Assembly: GCF_024323335.1 (NCBI RefSeq)
Contig: NC_066583.1
Location: forward strand, 366,541,877 to 366,605,876
Source of the DNA: Lathyrus oleraceus
Taxonomy: Eukaryota; Streptophyta; Magnoliopsida; Fabales; Fabaceae
Direction: 5' to 3'
DNA: 64,000 bases
The position numbers and the translations under genes are program-made. The notes under the pieces are model-generated. The model saw nothing but the letters and a program-made list of their open reading frames with translations, was not told where the DNA came from and did no database searches. Below, piece after piece: positions 54,801-64,000 of the stretch (positions are counted from its first letter, which is position 1; every line of letters begins with the position of its first letter).

Positions 54801-56756
54801 CTCTTCTTATATTGAGAGAAATGTGAAGGAAAAAATCATGGTGTTCATACTGATTGTTCATGAAATGATGAATTGAATGCATCACAAGCTTGCCTCAAGT
54901 ATGAGGACTTCAAAAAACCACAAAAACACAAGAATGCTACATTGAATTAAGAGATTCAGATCCAAAAAGTTTGAATGGATACCTTCAATTTGATGAATTT
55001 ATGGCCACGAATTCTCCAAGATCCTTGCTCCTTCTTGATCTAAGAATGTGATGGAAGTGATTGGCTAAGGAATCAGGCTTTAAAACTCAGCTAATGATGC
55101 TGAATTTCAAGCTCGAAAGTAAGAAATTTTGAGTGATTCCTTTGGTGAGGGTGTGGTTTTACTTCTGCAGCACTTGGGATCTCCAAAAGGTTAATAAATG
55201 AATGAGAGGAAGTGGTTATTTATAGGTGAATGCATCAGCTGATCACACTTTGTTCATGTGCATGGCAAATGGAATTTGAATTGCATGGGCCTTTGCAGGC
55301 CTGTGGAAAGCCCAATGATGGCTGAAAGAGATTGCTGAGTTCACATAGAAAGCCATTGGACATGCACATGAAATGGAAACAGCTTGCATACCAAGTTATA
55401 ACATGAAATATCCAACATGCACCTAAATGAAAATAAATTCGAAACTCACAAATGGTAGATCCAAATGTGTATTCTGAGTAATGGTTGGAAAACTCTTGAA
55501 ATAAGGAACAAAAGTCATGTCAGGTAAAAAATCATTTGGCATTTGCAGATTGATGAAAACTGGCTTGGAAAATTCAAGTACAAAACATATTCAAGTCATT
55601 TTGAAAAAAGTTCACCAAAAGCAAGCTTAATCAAGCCCCTCTGTCTTTATGATACAAGCTTCAAATGAGAAAACATCCAACATCAAAGTTGTAGATCTTT
55701 TCAATATGGTTAATATAGACTCAACTTTTGCATCATTTGGATTTTTCATGACAAAGTTATGGGCATTTTAACTTGGGTACTTTTTCAAATTCAATGAATT
55801 AGGTCCAAGATTACCTATAATGTTTTGCATTATCACATGTATTTATTTTAGGATTATGAAATTTTGTCCAACATAACATTTGACTTATAAAAATCAAGAT
55901 TTCCAATGCATTTGGTATCACCTCAAAATCATAAAAATTAAGGAATTTATTCCCTTGGTAAATTGACCCAAAATTAGGGTTTCAGTCAAAATGACCTATA
56001 ATGTTTTGAAATGAATGATGACCTTACATGCTTCAAATGGATTTTTTATGAACATTAAAGTTGTTCATATGGTTCTTAGGAATAGTTTTTATCTTGGAGT
56101 CATCTTCATTTGACAAATACATAAAAAGTTACATCTCATTGATCCTCAGTTTAGTCAGATAACTTAACTGGTCAACTTTTCAAGACCAAACCTCCAATCT
56201 TGATGAATAAATGATTGAGAGGACTCAAATAGGCTCACATATGAATAAAATGATGAATGAAAGAACTTCACTTGATTAAATTTGATCAGAGATTGAGATT
56301 GCTTCATGGGCAAGGCACAGTCAAAGCATAGTGAAATTAGGGTTTCCTTGGGAAACAATCTTCAAGCCCTTTGGGTTATCTTGATCAAATTGGAAAATTG
56401 AGATACTTGGGAGACATATATGATGATTAGGAACTTTGTGTACCATTTTCATTCTTTTTCTCATCTTCATCTAGCCATTTCATTGGGCTTAAGGGCCTCC
56501 TAGGAGCATTATGGAGCACATGATCACTTGAGCTTCAAAACAAAAAGAGTTAGTGACATATTTTTGTGCTTTTGGTTAGTAATCAAATAAGAAAATCAAT
56601 AATATAAAATACAAGCATGCTTGGTGGTCTCAAAACACTCAAACAAGTCCCAACCCTAGGGTTAAGGAGCCAAACATGCTATGATCCTTACGGCAATGCA
56701 CTTGTGCAATAACATGATGCCATGAGGGATCTTAGTGTCAAAATTAGGGTCTTACA
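51809..56756 (-). repeat. 4.95 kb 3' LTR of an Ogre-like element
   Basis: The minus strand starts TGTAAGACCCTAATTTTGAC (56756), right after a polypurine tract, and ends CCCCGCTACA (51809). A length near 5 kb is typical of Ogre LTRs. It has a CGGTGGCGACTC motif near the U5 end (51866-51878), a stem-loop at 52025-52040, and short direct-repeat phrases such as gacctataatg. No supported gene inside; small ORFs near 54375-54885 are not recognisable. Confidence 0.8.
52025..52040 (-). other. conserved LTR stem-loop 2
   Basis: Sense strand CCTTAG-AGTA-CTAAGG, in the same position relative to the U5 end as the hairpins at 35076 and 61198. Confidence 0.7.
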
Positions 56757-56769
56757 GATGCCCCTATTT
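56757..56769 (-). promoter_or_regulatory. polypurine tract of the Ogre-like element
   Basis: The minus strand reads aaataggggcatc flush with the LTR start TGTAAGACCC. Confidence 0.7.
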
Positions 56770-60366
<3,597 letters not shown>

Positions 60367-60482
60367 CATGTCTCTAACTTTGCCTGGATCGCCCTTTCGG
60401 GTTTTCAATCCACCGAGACACTCATTTTTGCCTAAGCCGCCCATTCGGGTTTTCAACTTAGCGAGCTATTCTGTTTTTATTT

Positions 60483-60984
60483 TTAGGTGAGGCATTTCTT
60501 GACTGCATCTGAATTCACAGGACGAGTGAAATCCTCCCCATCCATAGTTGTGAGCAACAAAGCACCGCTTGAAAAGGCTCTTTTAACAACGTATGGACCT
60601 TCATAGTTTAGAATCCACTTGCCCCTAGAGTCGGGTGCGAAAGACAAGGCTTTCTTGAGTACGAGGTCACCTTCTCGGAACGCACGAGGCTTGACCTTCT
60701 TATCAAAAGATTTCTTCATCCTCTGTTGATATAACTGACCATGGCACATGGCAGTTAATCTCTTCTCTTCAATCAAATTCAGCCGGTCATAACGACTCTG
60801 AACCCATTCAGCCTCAGTCAACTTGGCTTCCATCAAGACTCTTATTGATGGGATCTCGACCTCTACGGGAAGCACAACCTCCATGCCATATACAAGGGAG
60901 AAAGGGGTTGCCCCTATTGAAGTGCGGACAGATATGCGATAACCATGCAAAGCAAATGGCAGCATCTCATGCCAATCTTTGTAC
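60483..60984 (-). pseudogene. Ogre/Tat integrase C-terminal part
   Basis: Minus strand: KDWHEMLPFALHGYRISVRT, ATPFSLVYGMEVVLPVEVEI, a basic helix, then REGDLVLKKALSFAPDSRG and WILNYEGPYVVKRAF (GPY-type C-terminal domain), ending [11 protein letters not shown]. Its N-terminal partner lies beyond the solo LTR, at 62715-63380. The open frame extends to 61055 only by reading into the LTR. Confidence 0.88.
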
Positions 60985-60989
60985 GTAAC

Positions 60990-62362
60990 TGTCGCAACCT
61001 GAAAAATGGAATGCGAAAAAAAACAACCGGCGAAGAAAGACAGGAGAGTCGCCACCGTGCGTTATTTATCCTAAAGGAGGGAAAGGAAACGCTCGAAGTA
61101 AACCTGGAAAAAGGAAAGGACAAGACCGGGTCTCACAACCAAATCTTGGGTTCGGGAGTCGATTATGCGAAGGGAAGGTATTAGCACCTCCACGCATCCG
61201 TAGTACTCTACGGGATCCACTTTTGTAGTTCTTGTCTAAAGGGTGTGGGTTTATCTAATGTGTTATTTACTAAAAAAAAGGGGTCAAAAGAAAATGACTC
61301 GCACGGATGTCGCATCCACTGCATACGTATCTCATCTGAATATGAGATTCAGAGTCTTCGTAGCTCGGCTACCTAGGGGTTAAGGGTAATTGTGCTCGCT
61401 AAGACATCGCGTCTTATGCCTACGTACCTCATCTGGAATGAGAATCAGAGCAAGCCGTAGTTCGGCTAACTACGGGGTTATGGATTGGGTTTTGGACGAA
61501 CGACGTTACTACGCAATCTACCGGATGCTCAACCTTTAGAGACTTACTCGCCTGTAGTAGAAGGAGTTAACGTGTTCTTAGGAGAAGAAAAATCAATGAG
61601 TTGGTAGGGTTAGGGATGCTCATGCAAAAAGGCAGTCCTTGACGAAGGAACCGCGCTACCTGTGGGGATACGAACACATACAAAACAAACATGTATAAAG
61701 TAAACGTGCCAACAAGGCAATCAAAATAAATCTCCCAAATGGTATCCCACAAGCAAAGTGGAATATCCAGCGAGCTATCCCTGCAAAAGTCATGTGAGCC
61801 TTCACAAAAACTCAACAAAAGGGTTAGTGAAACACGATAAGCATTTTTTTCATGGATAACAGTATGGTTTCAGAAACCTCAAACCCTGTGGCATACACTT
61901 CAGAAATTAAACGATTAAGCATTCAAGGCATTATTTATACATTCATACATAATTATGAACCCGTGGGAAAAAACCTAATGAAATTCATCCATCATACCTC
62001 AAACATTCAGAGTATTCAACTTCAAAGCACAAAGGTAATGGGAATAAGGGCAAACTTGATTGGAGAGATCGGTTGAAATCAAATGGCACGACTCGATTTG
62101 CAAACCAATGTTAGGGTTTGCTTGAGCTGAAAGTGTGTGAGTCAGAATGAACCTTTCAGAGTTTCCTGGAGGTTGCTGCTGATTAGTTCTCACTCTCTCT
62201 GTCTAGGTTTCTCTCCAGGTTTTGTCCAGGATTTTGTTTCCAAGGAAACCTCAAAGTGTTTTGCTTCTCTTTCTTTTTCTGTCTGTTCTCCCTCTTTTAT
62301 AACCTGATTTTCATGGCTTTGTGGGCTCAAATGAGAGAGGTCCAAGTCTGAGATTTTTCTTT

Positions 62363-62396
<34 letters not shown>

Positions 62397-62709
62397 TTTT
62401 TTCGTTTTTTTTTCCGTTTTTTTTCTTTTCGAAACGCGTGGGCTTCGCCTAGCGAGCATGACAGTTCATGAACAAACTTTTGCTCCTTCAAGATTAACGT
62501 TTTGACTGACGAATAGACCCCTGTTGGAAGTAACTCAAGTCTTTCCCTTGTGTTGACTGATCATCTAAATAGAACCCACAAAGTGTCCTGGATGATGTTC
62601 AAGCTTCTTGGAGCTAATCTCGATTGACATGATGAAATGCAATGTATCTAATGTTAAATGACCTAAAAATGAATGCGTGAATAAGGAGGACAAATTTTGA
62701 GGTGTTACA
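60990..62709 (-). repeat. solo LTR inside integrase, with TSD gtaac
   Basis: 1720 bp. The minus strand runs from TGTAACACCTCAAAATTT (62709) to CAGGTTGCGACA (60990). gtaac flanks both sides (60985-60989 and 62710-62714). Taking out the LTR and one gtaac makes the two integrase pieces contiguous and in frame. It carries the CGGTGGCGACTC motif (61048-61060), a stem-loop at 61198-61213 and one TCGCCTAGCGA at 62445. It is related to, but distinct from, the LTR at 34872. Confidence 0.93.
61198..61213 (-). other. conserved LTR stem-loop 3
   Basis: Sense strand CCGTAG-AGTA-CTACGG. The flanking phrases gggttcgggagt and aaggtattagcacc are shared with the LTR at 34872. Confidence 0.72.
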
Positions 62710-62714
62710 GTAAC

Positions 62715-63380
62715 AACCATTTTCTGAATAATCTTCTTGATGTTCTTGTTAGCAGCTTCAACAACCCCATTCATCTTGGGTCTATAGGGAGAAGAATTAT
62801 GATGTGTAATCTTGAACTCGCTGCACAACTCTTTCATCATCTTATTGTTCAAGTTAGATCCATTATCAGTAATGATCTTGTCTAGCACACCATATCGGCA
62901 TATGAGTTGATTCTTGATAAACCTCACAACCACCTGCCTGGTCACATTCGCATACGATGCCGCCTCAACCCACTTGGTGAAGTAATCAATAGCTACGAGA
63001 ATAAAACGGTGACCGTTCAACGCCTTGGGCTCAACCATACCAATCATGTCAATTCCCTACATGGAGAAAGGCCATGGTGAGGAAATAATATTCAGAAGTG
63101 TCGGGGGAATATGAATCTTGTCCGCATAAATCTGATACTTATGGCATTTCTTCACAAACTTGCAACAATCAGACTCCATTGTCCGCCAATAGTAGCCTGC
63201 TCTCAACATCTTCTTTATCATGGCATGTCCATTGGAGTGAGTACCAAATGAACCCTCATAGACCTCAATCATCAACAGGTCTGCTTCGTGTCTATCCACG
63301 CATCTGAGCAGAACCATGTCAAAATTCCTCTTGTAAAGCACATCACCATTAAGGTAGAAACTGCCAGATAACCTCCTCAA
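62715..63380 (-). pseudogene. Ogre/Tat integrase N-terminal and core part
   Basis: Minus strand: an HHCC-type finger (RHEADLLMIEVYEGSFGTHSNGH split, then CCKFVKKCHKYQ), a TAG at 63054-63056 where Trp is expected before GIDMIG, then the core with the first Asp in IDMIGMV, the second in ITDNGSN and the Glu in MNGVVEAANK. It is interrupted by the solo LTR after KMVVT. ORF pieces: 63380-63057 and 63047-62565, the latter running into the LTR. Confidence 0.86.
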
Positions 63381-63690
63381 AGTTTATCTTTAATAGATAC
63401 CCTAGGTGGGTAAGTCTGACTTTGGAGAAAACACTTGATATCATAATACCATGGCTTATCATCTTTCACTTCCACAACTGCAAACACGTGAGCTGGTCTA
63501 TCCAAGCGCATCACAGTAATATCCGGGACTTCATTCCCATAATTGACAACAATCATTGAAGCAAGTGTAGCGAGAGCATCCACCATCCGATTCTCATCTC
63601 GAGGAATATGATGAAAGTCAACTTTAGTAAAGAAAGTTGAAATCCTCCTCGCATAATCTATGTATGGGATGAGGCCAGGCTGATTCGTCT
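63381..63690 (-). pseudogene. Ogre/Tat RNase H to integrase linker
   Basis: Frame 63586-63377 with MVDALATLASMIVVNYGNEV and DRPAHVFAVVEV. It joins the RNase H frame upstream across a TAG at 63689-63691, probably once Trp, and the integrase finger downstream across a TAA at about 63377. Confidence 0.75.
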
Positions 63691-64000
63691 CCTATTCACC
63701 CTTAATTTGATTAACAACAAGGGCCGAATCGCCATAAACATCAAGATGTTTGATCCTAAGATCAATACATTCTTCCAAACCCATAATACAAGCCTCATAC
63801 TCCGCCATATTATTCGTGCGTTTGAAAGTTAGCCTTGCTGTAAAAGGAAAATATGTGCCTTGAAGAGTAATAGTCACGACCTCAATACCATTTCCACACT
63901 GATTGACAACGCCATCGAACACCATACCCCATCGGGAACCAGACTATGGACCTTCATCGAGTGTAGGCTCATCATAATCTTTCATCTTCAAATACAGAAT
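63691..64000 (-). pseudogene. Ogre/Tat second (archaeal-type) RNase H
   Basis: Frame 63925-63692: MVFDGVVNQCGNGIEVV (first Asp), NNMAEYEACIMGLE (catalytic Glu) and DVYGDSALVVNQIKGE (Asp). This kind of extra RNase H between the usual RNase H and integrase is a mark of the Tat lineage. A further stop lies just upstream (about 63942), and coding continues off the window. Confidence 0.82.

Overview
The window is repeat-dense plant nuclear DNA made almost entirely of LTR retrotransposons nested in and fused to one another. I see no intact host gene and no tRNA or rRNA gene. Ogre-like Tat elements with very long LTRs (a 4.95 kb LTR at 51809-56756), Athila-like elements with an extra ORF after pol, a Tekay-type chromovirus and fragments of a nodulin MtN21/EamA (WAT1-related) transporter gene together suggest a large-genome legume of the pea/vetch type. 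That placement is inference from element types, not a database result.

Layout. (1) 1-17448 is one giant palindrome: two Athila-like copies in opposite orientation, arms of at least 8.6 kb, with a 239 bp loop at 8607-8845. Each arm carries gag, protease, RT, RNase H and integrase plus a 411-codon ORF in the env position, and each arm is broken at different places. (2) 17559-20547 is a second palindrome: two 1476 bp LTRs tail to tail around a 37 bp spacer that holds a scrap of the same family's gag start. (3) 20548-26901 is a minus-strand Tat-like element (5' LTR, PBS, gag, protease, half of RT) cut off by the LTR of (2). (4) 26902-44866 is a tandem segmental duplication with a unit of about 4.3-4.9 kb. 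It carries fragments of a WAT1-related transporter gene, and its second unit is split by an 8326 bp Ogre-like non-autonomous element at 34872-43197. That element has a perfect 5 bp target duplication (attat), yet both of its ends are U5 ends, because its 5' LTR was replaced by a 93/117 bp fold-back. (5) 44872-about 50790 is a decayed plus-strand Tekay chromovirus with a 5' LTR and an initiator-Met PBS. (6) 50791-51808 is a fragment resembling an inverted Ogre LTR. (7) 51809-64000 is the 3' half of a minus-strand Ogre/Tat element: 4.95 kb 3' LTR, polypurine tract, repeat-rich 3' UTR with a (TA)n tract, and integrase and second RNase H remnants. Its integrase is interrupted by a 1720 bp solo LTR with the target duplication gtaac.

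Three points link the window. First, inverted fold-backs occur three times in different retroelements, each with a short loop and microhomology or gag-start sequence at the junction. This suggests repeated strand switching during reverse transcription or repair, and it leaves convergent LTR promoters able to make long hairpin RNA. Second, three Ogre/Tat-type LTRs share a stem-loop with a constant tetraloop and compensatory base changes in the stem. Third, two unrelated LTR families carry clusters of 10-11 bp palindromes. Most inactivating changes are Gln-to-stop or Arg-to-stop C-to-T changes, as expected for heavily methylated plant repeats.
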